From assembly GCA_902362875.1 (NCBI GenBank), contig CABIYF010000001.1, positions 13,910 to 77,909 of the forward strand: DNA of 64,000 bases, read 5' to 3'. Source of the stretch: Eubacteriaceae bacterium. GTDB taxonomy: Bacteria > Bacillota > Clostridia > Lachnospirales > Lachnospiraceae. Below, in pieces: positions 8,708 through 17,570 of this stretch. Every line of letters begins with the position of its first letter. Positions within the stretch are counted from its first letter, which is position 1. Made by a program: the position numbers and the translations under genes. The notes beneath the pieces were generated by a model that made no database searches, had not been told where the DNA came from, and worked only from the letters and a program-made list of their open reading frames with translations.

Positions 8708-10270
8708 ATGAGTAAAACATTTAATGTAAATGGAATTTGTTATCCGAATGAACATTATATGGTAAACATAGATTCAAAGTTAGCACAAATAAAGCAGTTA
8801 GTGGATGATAAAAAATATTTTGTAATAAATCGGGCAAGACAATATGGAAAAACAACCACATTAAATATGTTAGTCAAATATCTCGCAGACAAATATACTG
8901 TATTTTTTATTAGTTTTGAAGGTCTTGGAGAAACAGCTTTTGAAAGTGAAACAGCATTTTGTGGAACTATATGTGAATTATTATATGATACAGTACTGTA
9001 TGAAGAAGTTCCAGCAATTGATGATACAGTAAAACAGATTATTATTGACAGTGTAAAGAAGAAAGCACAAGATATGTTAAGTCTTTCTAATTTAATATCT
9101 AATATTTGTAAAAATGCAGAAGTTCCAGTTATTTTAATGATTGATGAGGTTGATCAGGCAAGTGATCATAAAGTTTTTATAGATTTTCTAGGAATGCTTC
9201 GAAGTAAATTTCTAAAACGCAGTACAAGGCCGACGTTTCAATCAGTCATATTAGCTGGAGTTTATGATATAAAAAATTTAAAGCATCGTATAAGAGAAGA
9301 CCATGAACATCAGATGAATAGTCCATGGAATATAGCTGCGGATTTTAGTGTAGATATGAGTTTTACAAGAGACGATATTGCAAGTATGCTTGACGAATAT
9401 GAGAAAGATCATAAATGCACGATGGAAGTGAAAAAGATTGCGGGATTGCTTTATGAATATACTTCGGGTTATCCATACTTGGTATCAAAGATCTGTAAGT
9501 TGATCGATGAGAGATGTAATCAAAATTGGACAAAGCAAGGTGTATTAGAAGCAATCAAGATTCTTTTAAAAGAGGCTAATACATTGTTTGATGATCTGAG
9601 AAAGAAGATCACAGATTATGAAGAATTGAAAAATATGCTGTACTCCATATTATTTCAAGGAGAATCCTATCCATATAATCCAGACAATTTTGTGATAGAT
9701 ATTGGAACGATGTTTGGATTTATTAAGGAAAAAGATGGTCAGGTAGTTATTTCAAATCGTATATTTGAGACAAGATTATACAATTTGTTTTTGTCGGAAG
9801 AATTAACAAGTAGTGTGATATATCAAACAGGAGAACGTGATAAGAATCAATTTGTGAAAAATGACATATTAAACATGGAATTGGTGCTTGAAAAATTTAT
9901 GATACATTTTCATGATATTTATGGGGAAAATACAGAGAAATTTGTAGAAGAAAATGGCCGGCGTGTATTTTTATTATATTTAAAACCGATTATTAATGGT
10001 ACTGGAAATTATTATATAGAAGCACAGACCAGAGATCAGAGTAGAACAGATGTTATTGTGGACTATTTAGGGAAACAGTATGTGATTGAATTGAAAATTT
10101 GGAGAGGTAATGAGTATAACAAAAGGGGAGAAAAACAGTTGGCAGAATATTTGGAATATTACCATTTAGAAAAGGGATATTTGCTGAGTTTTAATTTCAA
10201 TAAAAATAAAAAAACAGGATTGAAGGAAGTGGAAGTAGATAATAAGAAGATTATAGAAGTAGTAGTGTAA
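8708..10270 (+). CDS. AAA-like ATPase with C-terminal PD-(D/E)XK-like domain
   Basis: A 520-aa protein. The Walker A variant is RARQYGKTTTLN (about residue 41) and Walker B is VILMIDEVDQ (about residue 145). The C-terminus carries a PD-(D/E)XK-like signature: RTDVIVDYLGKQYVIELKIW, then EKQLAEYLEYY. This layout matches the common 'ATP-binding protein' families with an AAA-ATPase-like domain plus a PDDEXK_9-like domain found in gut Firmicutes and Bacteroidetes. The start is ATG 8708 with GTGAGGGAT before it; an in-frame TTG at 8696 is less likely. Its biological role is unknown. A shortened relative occurs at 15432. Confidence 0.8.
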   Translation: MSKTFNVNGICYPNEHYMVNIDSKLAQIKQLVDDKKYFVINRARQYGKTTTLNMLVKYLADKYTVFFISFEGLGETAFESETAFCGTICELLYDTVLYEEVPAIDDTVKQIIIDSVKKKAQDMLSLSNLISNICKNAEVPVILMIDEVDQASDHKVFIDFLGMLRSKFLKRSTRPTFQSVILAGVYDIKNLKHRIREDHEHQMNSPWNIAADFSVDMSFTRDDIASMLDEYEKDHKCTMEVKKIAGLLYEYTSGYPYLVSKICKLIDERCNQNWTKQGVLEAIKILLKEANTLFDDLRKKITDYEELKNMLYSILFQGESYPYNPDNFVIDIGTMFGFIKEKDGQVVISNRIFETRLYNLFLSEELTSSVIYQTGERDKNQFVKNDILNMELVLEKFMIHFHDIYGENTEKFVEENGRRVFLLYLKPIINGTGNYYIEAQTRDQSRTDVIVDYLGKQYVIELKIWRGNEYNKRGEKQLAEYLEYYHLEKGYLLSFNFNKNKKTGLKEVEVDNKKIIEVVV

Positions 10271-10342
10271 AAATACAGTTAAGGGATCGTAGATCTTACG
10301 AAGTCACAAGAGAAAGCATTGATTTCAAAAGGAGGTTAAAAA

Positions 10343-11386
10343 GTGATCTTAATGATAAAAAATACGAAAGTATTAGAAACAAATAAGGATGGAAGTATTA
10401 TGATCTATGAAGAAAAATTACTTCCATTTTCCTTACAAAAAGAAGATCTTACCTATGAAGATTTTTTCTTTAATTGGCTGTCAGTAAGACCACTGTCAAT
10501 TGGAAGAACAAATGCAAAAGCCATTTTAAATAACGCAGGAATTCCTCAGAATTCATTAACAATAGCAAGAATCTGCCATGGAATGAATTTATCAGATTGT
10601 TACTGGGTAAAAGAGCGGGAAGAAGATACATCATGGGACAAAGATAATCTGTATGATCACGATATGGATCCGCTTTATGCAGATACAGCATTGACAGGAA
10701 AATCACATCACTTATCAAAAGATAAATTTCATACACCAGAATTAACAGCACAAGGAGTTTCAGCAAAATGCTGGATTAAGGAGAATGATGGGATTTATTT
10801 ATATAAAGTCGGAAGAAAAGAACTTCCAGCAAGTGAGATTTTAGATGTTCTGGGAATTGATCATGTACATTATGAAAAAGCAGAGCAGTTAAAAGAATAT
10901 TTGTCAAAAGACAGGATAAAAAAAATAGAAGATGTGGGAGAAATCATTGTAAGATCAAAGCTTATCACGAATCAGCAGCAAGGAATCATTCCGTTTGAAG
11001 AATTTGCGGTATGGTGTGCAAATCAAGAGATAGATGATGAATATGAAGAAGCAAAACGAAGGGATGAAAAGTCATATTATGAAATGCAGATTGCGGATTA
11101 TATTTTAAATAATAGTGACCGCCATGTTGGAAATTGGGGATTTTATTTTGATGTTGAGGAAAATAAATTACAAGGAATGTATCCACTGATGGATCATGAT
11201 CATTCATTTGACGAAGAAGAAACACTCATGTCCCAGACAAATGAAGGCAAAACACTTTTAGAAGCAGCCAGGATCGCACAGGCTCAATTAAATCTTCCGG
11301 TAAAAGATATCCTTGAGATTCCAAAGCCAGAATATTTAATGGATAACGAGTGGGAACAAGTAAGAAAAAGAGTAATGATGCTGTGA
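10343..11386 (+). CDS. HipA-like kinase-fold protein
   Basis: A 347-aa protein. Residues near 250 read YILNNSDRHVGNWGFYFD, the catalytic-loop pattern (D-R-H-x-x-N) of HipA/CtkA-type kinases. PLMDHDHSF, about 30 residues later, fits the metal-binding Asp motif. The N-terminal half (SIGRTNAKAILNNAGIPQNS and RICHGMNLSDCYWVK) is typical of stand-alone HipA-like proteins in clostridia. GGAGG at 10331-10335 sits 7 bp before GTG 10343, so the GTG start is preferred to ATG 10352. No HipB-type HTH partner is seen, so this is not a classic toxin-antitoxin pair. The substrate is unknown. Confidence 0.7.
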   Translation: MILMIKNTKVLETNKDGSIMIYEEKLLPFSLQKEDLTYEDFFFNWLSVRPLSIGRTNAKAILNNAGIPQNSLTIARICHGMNLSDCYWVKEREEDTSWDKDNLYDHDMDPLYADTALTGKSHHLSKDKFHTPELTAQGVSAKCWIKENDGIYLYKVGRKELPASEILDVLGIDHVHYEKAEQLKEYLSKDRIKKIEDVGEIIVRSKLITNQQQGIIPFEEFAVWCANQEIDDEYEEAKRRDEKSYYEMQIADYILNNSDRHVGNWGFYFDVEENKLQGMYPLMDHDHSFDEEETLMSQTNEGKTLLEAARIAQAQLNLPVKDILEIPKPEYLMDNEWEQVRKRVMML

Positions 11387-11411
11387 ATCCTCTAAAAAGC
11401 AAAAATCATAA

Positions 11412-11441
11412 TTGACAAATACCACAAAAATGTTATAGAAT
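11412..11441 (+). promoter_or_regulatory. promoter of the pheST operon
   Basis: TTGACA at 11412-11417 and TATAGA/TAGAAT at 11434-11441 form a sigma-A-type promoter with 16-18 bp spacing. It lies directly upstream of the T-box leader. Confidence 0.7.
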
Positions 11442-11698
11442 GATAACGTTAAAGGCATTGATGGTGCATAGTAAGAAACCAACAGTTTCCGAATTTCACA
11501 CCGTAGCTGTATCTTTGAATGCGATGAATCAAGTTTGTACCTGATCATCAGTAGGAGATAACGGAGTCTGCCCGTTACGCAGAGACTTAAGTGCTTATGG
11601 TAATTAAGAAGAAGTTTAACGATACCATAGGAATTAGGGTGGTACCGCGAGTATATAACAAGAACTCGTCCCTTTGCGGACGGGTTCTTTTTCTTTTA
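11442..11698 (+). promoter_or_regulatory. T-box leader, phenylalanine-specific, controlling pheST
   Basis: The conserved T-box sequence AGGGTGGTACCGCG is at 11636-11649. It is followed by a terminator hairpin whose arms are AGAACTCGTCC (11661-11671) and GGACGGGTTCT (11678-11688), then a T tract. A Phe codon TTC at 11495-11497, in GAATTTCACACC, is the likely specifier in the Stem I loop. Uncharged tRNA-Phe would pair there and at the T-box bulge, favouring the antiterminator and raising pheST expression. The 387-bp gap between the kinase gene and pheS is filled by this element, its promoter and a short spacer. Confidence 0.92.
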
Positions 11699-11773
11699 TC
11701 TAAATATAGATTAGAAAGAAAAAGTAACCTGATCCGAGAATATAGAAAAGATCAATAAAGGAGAAACAAGCAG

Positions 11774-12793
11774 ATGAAAGAGAGATTAGAGGCAATCAAG
11801 AAAGCTGCCTTGGAGAAAATCGAACAAGCAGATGCAATGGATAGTTTAAATGATATCCGAGTATCTGTACTGGGTAAAAAAGGTGAATTAACTCAGGTAT
11901 TAAAAGGAATGAAAGACGTAGCCAAAGAAGAACGTCCAATCGTAGGACAGATGGTCAACGATACCAGAGCAGTCATCGAAGAAGCATTAGAAAAAGAGAT
12001 GACATTATTAAAGAAAAAAGTTCGTGAAGAAAAAATGAAACGTGAAGTCATCGACGTTACATTACCTGGTAAGACTCATGAAAAAGGACATCGTCATCCA
12101 AACCAGATCGCTCTTGAAGATTTAGAGAGAGTATTTATCGGTATGGGATACGAAGTAGTCGAAGGACCAGAAGTAGAATACGATAAATACAACTTTGAAA
12201 TGTTAAATATCCCAGCAAACCATCCTGCAAAAGACGAACAGGATACATTCTATATCAACAAAGATATCGTGTTAAGAACACAGACATCTCCTGTACAGGC
12301 ACGTATCATGGAAACAGGAAAAATGCCAATCCGTATGATCGCACCTGGACGAGTATTCCGTTCTGACGAAGTTGATGCAACACATTCTCCATCTTTCCAT
12401 CAGGTAGAAGGATTAGTTGTAGATAAAGGAATCACATTTGCAGACTTAAAAGGAACATTAGAGCAGTTTGCAAAAGAATTCTTCGGACCAGATACAAAAG
12501 TAAAATTCCGTCCACATCATTTCCCATTTACAGAGCCAAGTGCGGAAGTAGACGTTACATGTTTCAAATGCGGTGGAAAAGGATGCCGTATGTGTAAAGG
12601 AAGCGGATGGATCGAGATCTTAGGATGCGGAATGGTTCACCCACACGTTCTTGAAATGTGCGGAATCGACCCAGAAGTATATTCAGGATTTGCATTCGGA
12701 ATCGGTTTAGAGCGTGTCGCATTATTAAAATACGAGATCGACGATATGCGTCTGTTATATGAAAACGATAAGAGATTCTTATCACAGTTCTAA
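11774..12793 (+). CDS. pheS: phenylalanine-tRNA ligase alpha subunit
   Basis: The 339-aa alpha subunit of the alpha2-beta2 enzyme that charges tRNA-Phe in the cytoplasm. It has the N-terminal coiled coil (residues 1-90), then the class II catalytic core with motif 2 in [19 protein letters not shown]. The later segment [17 protein letters not shown] precedes motif 3, [13 protein letters not shown]. Length is normal. AAAGGAGAAA lies before ATG 11774. It is under the upstream T-box and co-transcribed with pheT 53 bp downstream. Confidence 0.97.
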   Translation: MKERLEAIKKAALEKIEQADAMDSLNDIRVSVLGKKGELTQVLKGMKDVAKEERPIVGQMVNDTRAVIEEALEKEMTLLKKKVREEKMKREVIDVTLPGKTHEKGHRHPNQIALEDLERVFIGMGYEVVEGPEVEYDKYNFEMLNIPANHPAKDEQDTFYINKDIVLRTQTSPVQARIMETGKMPIRMIAPGRVFRSDEVDATHSPSFHQVEGLVVDKGITFADLKGTLEQFAKEFFGPDTKVKFRPHHFPFTEPSAEVDVTCFKCGGKGCRMCKGSGWIEILGCGMVHPHVLEMCGIDPEVYSGFAFGIGLERVALLKYEIDDMRLLYENDKRFLSQF

Positions 12794-12846
12794 ATGGGAT
12801 AAGAATATTTCGAATAGAGAAGATAGAATAAAGGAGAATAAAAGTA

Positions 12847-15267
12847 ATGGATACACCAATTTCATGGATCAAAGCCTATGTGCCTGATCTTGATTGCACA
12901 CCACAGGAATATGCAGATAAAATGACATTATCTGGTTCCAACATGGAAAGTGTCACATATTTAGATAAAAACTTAGAAAAGATCGTAGTCGGAAAGATCG
13001 AAAAGATCGAGAAACATCCAGACGCAGACAAACTGATCATCTGTCAGGTAAATGTCGGAGATGAGACAGTTCAGATCGTCACAGGAGCACCAAATGTATC
13101 AGAAGGTGACTTAGTACCAGTTGTATTAGACGGTGGACGAGTTGCCGGAGGACATGATGGTGGAAAGAACCCAGAAGACGGAATTAAGATCAAAAAAGGA
13201 AAACTTCGTGGAGTAGAATCTTTTGGTATGATGTGTTCTATCGAAGAACTTGGAAGCTCCAGAGATATGTACCCAGAAGCACCAGAATATGGAATCTACA
13301 TTTTCAACAAAGATGTAAAACCAGGAGATGATGCAGTCGAAGCATTAGGATTTCGTGATGCAGTTGTCGAATTCGAGATCACATCTAACCGTGTAGACTG
13401 CTTCAGCATGATCGGTATGGCAAGAGAAGCAGCAGCTACATTTAAGAAAGACTTCTTCCCACCAGTTGTCACAAAGACTGGAAATGATGAAGATGTCAAT
13501 GATTACATCAAAGTAAGAGTAGAAGATGAAGACCTTTGCCCAAGATACACAGCAAGAGTTGTGAAAAATATCAAATTAGCACCATCACCAGAATGGATGC
13601 AGAGAAGATTATCCGCTATGGGAATCCGTCCGATCAACAACTTAGTTGATATCACAAACTACGTGATGGAAGAATACGGACAGCCAATGCATGCATACGA
13701 TCTTGATACAATTGCAAACAAAGAGATCGTTGTACGCCGTGCAAAAACAGGAGACAAATTCACTACATTAGATGGTGAAGAAAGAACTATGGATGAGAAT
13801 GTCTTAATGATCTGTGATGGAGAAAAAGAAATCGGTATCGCAGGTATCATGGGTGGAGAAAACTCTATGGTAACAGACGACATCAAGACATTATTATTCG
13901 AAGCAGCATGCTTTGATGGAACAAACATCCGACTTTCTTCTAAGAGAATCGGTTTAAGAACAGATGCATCTGGTAAATTCGAAAAAGGATTAGACCCAGA
14001 AAATGCAATGGCAGCTATGGATCGTGCATGCCAGCTGATCGAAGAATTAGGAGCAGGAGAAGTTGTTGGAGGAGCTGTTGACGTTTATCCAAATCCAGTC
14101 AAACAGATCCGCCTTCCATTAGAAGTAGACAAGATGAACGCCCTTCTTGGAACTGATGTATCCAAAGAAGAAGTTTTAGAATATTTCGGAAGAATCGATC
14201 TTGGATATGATGAAGCAACAAATGAAGTTATCGTACCATCTTTCCGTCAGGATCTTCACCGTATGGCAGACCTTGCAGAAGAGGTTGCAAGATTCTATGG
14301 ATATGATAACATCCCAGTTACATTACCAAACGGAGAATCTACAGCCGGTAAGAAACCATTTAAGATCCGTGTCGAAGATGTCTGCAGAAATGTAGCAGAA
14401 CAGAACGGATTTTCTGGTGGAATGACTTATTCTTTCGAAAGTCCAAAAGTATTTGATAAATTATTATTAGCAGAAGATGCAAAAGAACGTCAGGCAATTG
14501 AGATTTCAAACCCATTAGGAGAAGATTTCAGTATCATGAGAACCATCTCCTTAAATGGAATGTTAACATCTCTGTCTACAAACTTAGCACACAGAAATAA
14601 AAACGTGAGATTATATGAATTTGGAAACATCTATATTCCAAAAGCATTACCATTAACAGAATTACCAGACGAAAGAATGCAGATGACACTTGGAATGTAC
14701 GGAGAATGCGATTTCTTCACATTAAAAGGTGTGGTAGAAGATATGCTTGATTCTCTTGGATTAGGTGGAAAATCTGAATACGCACCAACAGCTGAACATC
14801 CATTCTTACACCCAGGAAGAGCTGCAGATGTTACAATCGATGGAGAAAAGATCGCATACATTGGACAGATCCATCCAGAAGTTATGGATAACTACAACAT
14901 GAAAGGTGAAGTCTATGTAGCAGTTATCGACATGCCAACATTAGTACCAAAAGCAACCTTCGACCGCAAATACGAAGGAGTAGCCAAATTCCCAGCAATG
15001 AAACGTGACTTAAGTATGGTTATGAAGAAAGACATCTTCGTTGGACAACTTGAGAAGATCTTCAAAGACAAAGGTGGAAAACTTCTTGAATCTTACGAAT
15101 TATTCGACGTCTACGAAGGAGACCAGATCGAAAAAGGATATAAATCCGTAGCATACTCCTTAACATTCAGAGCAAAAGACCGTACATTAGAAGATGCAGA
15201 AGTATCTAAGATCGTTGAGAAGATCCTTGATGAACTGAAGAAATTAGGCGTTGAATTACGTGCTTAA
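12847..15267 (+). CDS. pheT: phenylalanine-tRNA ligase beta subunit
   Basis: The 806-aa beta subunit partners PheS. Domains in order: an N-terminal tRNA-binding (EMAP-like) domain (residues 40-150, VVGKIEKIEKHPDADKL), the B3/B4 editing domain (residues 210-380, RPINNLVDITNYVMEEYGQP), B5 (about 405-475), the catalytic-like core, and the C-terminal FDX-ACB anticodon-binding domain (residues 710-806, YEGVAKFPAMKRDLSMVM). Full length and intact. AAAGGAG precedes ATG 12847. A terminator follows at 15301. Confidence 0.97.
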   Translation: MDTPISWIKAYVPDLDCTPQEYADKMTLSGSNMESVTYLDKNLEKIVVGKIEKIEKHPDADKLIICQVNVGDETVQIVTGAPNVSEGDLVPVVLDGGRVAGGHDGGKNPEDGIKIKKGKLRGVESFGMMCSIEELGSSRDMYPEAPEYGIYIFNKDVKPGDDAVEALGFRDAVVEFEITSNRVDCFSMIGMAREAAATFKKDFFPPVVTKTGNDEDVNDYIKVRVEDEDLCPRYTARVVKNIKLAPSPEWMQRRLSAMGIRPINNLVDITNYVMEEYGQPMHAYDLDTIANKEIVVRRAKTGDKFTTLDGEERTMDENVLMICDGEKEIGIAGIMGGENSMVTDDIKTLLFEAACFDGTNIRLSSKRIGLRTDASGKFEKGLDPENAMAAMDRACQLIEELGAGEVVGGAVDVYPNPVKQIRLPLEVDKMNALLGTDVSKEEVLEYFGRIDLGYDEATNEVIVPSFRQDLHRMADLAEEVARFYGYDNIPVTLPNGESTAGKKPFKIRVEDVCRNVAEQNGFSGGMTYSFESPKVFDKLLLAEDAKERQAIEISNPLGEDFSIMRTISLNGMLTSLSTNLAHRNKNVRLYEFGNIYIPKALPLTELPDERMQMTLGMYGECDFFTLKGVVEDMLDSLGLGGKSEYAPTAEHPFLHPGRAADVTIDGEKIAYIGQIHPEVMDNYNMKGEVYVAVIDMPTLVPKATFDRKYEGVAKFPAMKRDLSMVMKKDIFVGQLEKIFKDKGGKLLESYELFDVYEGDQIEKGYKSVAYSLTFRAKDRTLEDAEVSKIVEKILDELKKLGVELRA

Positions 15268-15300
15268 TTGCTAGTAAGAAATAAGATAAAGTAAGAATTA

Positions 15301-15339
15301 AAATCCCTTGGCAGGCGAAACTGTCAGGGGATTTTTTCT
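15301..15339 (+). terminator. Rho-independent terminator of pheST
   Basis: The arms AATCCCTTGGCAG and CTGTCAGGGGATT (with wobble pairs) close a 6-base loop and are followed by TTTTTTC. The structure is closely similar to the hairpin at 16510. Confidence 0.85.
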
Positions 15340-15431
15340 TTAAAGGAAAATATAATTTGTAAAGTAAAATTGGAATTTAAGATCAATTGTGTTAATATAA
15401 AATAAAAGAAATGAAACGAGGTGACAGCAGA

Positions 15432-16499
15432 ATGGGAATTTATCTAAACCCGCCAGCAGACGGTTTTGAAGATATTTTAAAAGACGATATCTATGTAGAT
15501 AAAACAGAGTTAATTGCATATACTAATCAGGTTTTAGGAACATCAAGAAAGCTTACATGTTTCAGCAGACCAAGAAGATTTGGAAAATCTTTCGCAGCCC
15601 AGATGTTAGTCGCCTATTATTCAAAAGGTGCACAATCTGAGCATTTATTTCAAGACTTAAAGATTGCAAAAAGTATAGAAGAAAAAAGTCATTATAAACA
15701 ATATTTAAATCAATGTGATGTCCTGTTCTGGGACATGACATGGTTTATTACGAATGCCCAGAATATCGAAGATACGGTAAAAAATCTTCAAAGAAAAGTC
15801 ATTTTTGAATTAAAAAGAGAGTTTCCAGACTGCATAGAACCAGAAACAACAGCACTCCCAGAAGCACTCTTACAGATCAGCGCGATTACAGGACGAAAGT
15901 TTTTTATCATTATCGATGAATGGGATGCATTATTTCGAGAAGCCAAAACAGATCAGAGATTGCAGGAAGAATATATCCAGTTATTAAGAGGATTATTTAA
16001 AGGAATACAAGTTTCAAGATTTCTAAGTGGAGCCTACATGACAGGAATTCTCCCAATCAAAAAATACGGAACGCAATCAGCATTAACTGATTTCTACGAA
16101 TACACGATGTTGGAACCAGGACCATTGGCAGAATTTGTAGGATTTACAGAACAAGAGGTCAAAAATTTATGCAAAGAACAGGAAATCGATTTTGAACAGG
16201 CAAAAAAATGGTACGACGGATACTGCTTTGGACAGACAGGACATATTTATAATCCGAATTCTGTAATGAAAGCAATATTTAACAAACGATTCAGCAACTA
16301 CTGGACACAGACAGAGACATATAAAGATGATGTATTGACGTTATTGGTACATTTAGGATATTTGGCATATGATATTGATCGAAAAGAAGTCTATATTCCA
16401 AATGAAGAGATACGTCAGGAATTCGTTAGAGCGATTAAGAATGGAAAAAGACAGGAATTATTAAAAGAAATTGAAAACTTAAATTGGCTGATAGTATAA
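15432..16499 (+). CDS. AAA-ATPase-like protein, internally deleted and C-terminally truncated
   Basis: A 355-aa protein. Walker A is SRPRRFGKSFAAQ (about residue 45) and Walker B is FFIIIDEWDALF. KWYDGYCFG is typical of the AAA-ATPase_like (PF09820) family. Full-length members run to about 520-580 residues, with a section after the SNYWTQTETY motif and a C-terminal PDDEXK nuclease-like domain. Here SNYWTQTETY joins directly to KDDVLTLLVHLGYLAYD (DNA near 16322), so roughly 40 residues appear deleted in frame. The protein stops just after the next segment, without the nuclease domain. ATG 15432 has GAGGTG 7 bp upstream. It is probably a decaying gene. It stands alone between two similar terminators. 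Confidence 0.75.
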   Translation: MGIYLNPPADGFEDILKDDIYVDKTELIAYTNQVLGTSRKLTCFSRPRRFGKSFAAQMLVAYYSKGAQSEHLFQDLKIAKSIEEKSHYKQYLNQCDVLFWDMTWFITNAQNIEDTVKNLQRKVIFELKREFPDCIEPETTALPEALLQISAITGRKFFIIIDEWDALFREAKTDQRLQEEYIQLLRGLFKGIQVSRFLSGAYMTGILPIKKYGTQSALTDFYEYTMLEPGPLAEFVGFTEQEVKNLCKEQEIDFEQAKKWYDGYCFGQTGHIYNPNSVMKAIFNKRFSNYWTQTETYKDDVLTLLVHLGYLAYDIDRKEVYIPNEEIRQEFVRAIKNGKRQELLKEIENLNWLIV

Positions 16500-16509
16500 A
16501 TTTAGAGAG

Positions 16510-16546
16510 AAATCCCCTGACAGGTAATAATGTCAGGGGATTTTTG
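16510..16546 (+). terminator. Rho-independent terminator
   Basis: A perfect 12-bp stem AATCCCCTGACA / TGTCAGGGGATT with an 8-base loop, followed by TTTTTG. It lies 11 bp after the AAA gene and resembles the terminator at 15301. Confidence 0.85.
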
Positions 16547-16575
16547 TTGCTATTACAACAGGCTAACAGTATAAT
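16547..16575 (+). promoter_or_regulatory. promoter for the small membrane protein gene
   Basis: TTGCTA at 16547-16552 and TATAAT at 16570-16575 with exactly 17 bp between them, directly after a terminator and 32 bp before the next start codon. Confidence 0.65.
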
Positions 16576-16607
16576 ATAAAAAGAAAAATTTGGAGGGAAA
16601 GATAAGG

Positions 16608-16952
16608 ATGAAAGATATACTGATGAATAATGATGATATGCTAGACTGGTTGTTGATCATATGCATATATGAAATCTACAGATTAATAAAGTACAAGAAT
16701 GTAGAAAACAAGAAAAAGTTTTACATAACAGAGATTAGAAATTTTCTAATTACAATAGCAGCAATTGTTGCACTTACAGTAGTAGAAGAAATCTGTGGAG
16801 TAGGAATTTTAGCGATAATTGTTGTAGGGATGGTAGTCTTTTGCGTGTTAAAGATAAAGAAAATGAATGAGGATGAACGAATTGATTTATACCAGAAGTT
16901 ATTACTGGTAGCAGGGATTATGACGGTTGTAGTTTTGACAGAATTAATATAA
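16608..16952 (+). CDS. small multi-pass membrane protein of unknown function
   Basis: A 114-aa protein with about four hydrophobic segments: MLDWLLIICIYEIYRLI, FLITIAAIVALTVVEEI, ILAIIVVGMVVFCVL and LLLVAGIMTVVVLTELI. The start is ATG 16608, with GGAGG 11 bp upstream; an upstream TTG overlaps the ribosome site and is unlikely. It has its own promoter at 16547. No family is recognised and no partner is evident. Confidence 0.6.
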   Translation: MKDILMNNDDMLDWLLIICIYEIYRLIKYKNVENKKKFYITEIRNFLITIAAIVALTVVEEICGVGILAIIVVGMVVFCVLKIKKMNEDERIDLYQKLLLVAGIMTVVVLTELI

Positions 16953-17055
16953 GGAAAATTTAATAAGAACTTAAATAAAAATGTATAGGAACAATGATCT
17001 TGTAAGTTATAATAAATTTAAGAAGGAAAAGGTATGAAACAAGAGGAGGAGAGAA

Positions 17056-17445
17056 ATGTCAAAGATAAAACAGAAGGGCAGTAAAAAGATCATTGTTAGA
17101 ATTCTATTAATCATTTGCTTTATTTACTGCTTTATGACACCAAAAGAATTAACAAAGAAATACGAATTATACGCTAAAGATGTAAACTGGGAAAACATCA
17201 TCATCAACAAACAAGGTGAATACGTCAAAGAAAACGAAAAAAACAAAAACTATGAACAAGGAATTGGACTTGCAGTCTGCCAGCATATAAAATATTACTA
17301 TGTATCAAAATCAAAAGAAGTAATACTTGTAAATAATAATAAAGGCTATCTTTATATAGATACAACAAAAGATAAACTTTCAAAACCAACTAAAATTTAT
17401 AAAGAATTAAAATTGGAATCCAATAAACAACAAATAAGCATTTAA
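17056..17445 (+). CDS. small membrane-anchored protein of unknown function
   Basis: A 129-aa protein. A basic N-terminus (MSKIKQKGSKK) and one hydrophobic helix (IIVRILLIICFIYCF) suggest a signal anchor, with a Lys/Asn/Tyr-rich outer domain (KYELYAKDVNWENIIINKQ, YYYVSKSKEVILVNNN). AGAGGAGGAG precedes ATG 17056. It is AT-rich and lacks recognised motifs. It sits alone between the small membrane protein gene and the operator-controlled operon. Confidence 0.55.
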   Translation: MSKIKQKGSKKIIVRILLIICFIYCFMTPKELTKKYELYAKDVNWENIIINKQGEYVKENEKNKNYEQGIGLAVCQHIKYYYVSKSKEVILVNNNKGYLYIDTTKDKLSKPTKIYKELKLESNKQQISI

Positions 17446-17494
17446 AAATATAATTCTATTCATCCACAACCTAAGGCAATGAAACTTTTTAAAA

Positions 17495-17557
17495 AATTAT
17501 TGTTTTTCAATAATTTTCATGCTACAATAATCTTGAAATTATCGAAAAACAATAATT
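17495..17557 (+). promoter_or_regulatory. promoter with two palindromic operators for the 17571-19640 operon
   Basis: The promoter is TTGTTT (17500-17505), a 17-bp spacer, and TACAAT (17523-17528). Two near-identical 21-bp palindromes flank the -10 box: 17495-17515 (AATTATTG, five T, CAATAATT) and 17537-17557 (AATTATCG, five A, CAATAATT). The first overlaps the -35 box and the second covers the predicted start of transcription. Their centres are 42 bp apart, four helical turns. This is the layout of a repressor-controlled promoter; the HTH protein encoded at 18557 is the natural candidate. Confidence 0.7.
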
Positions 17558-17570
17558 GGAGGTGGAAAGG

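Noticed and set aside
15301..16546. The two similar hairpins around the AAA gene as ends of an insertion sequence
   Set aside because: Both are ordinary terminators with T tracts in the same orientation, not terminal inverted repeats, and no target-site duplication is visible.
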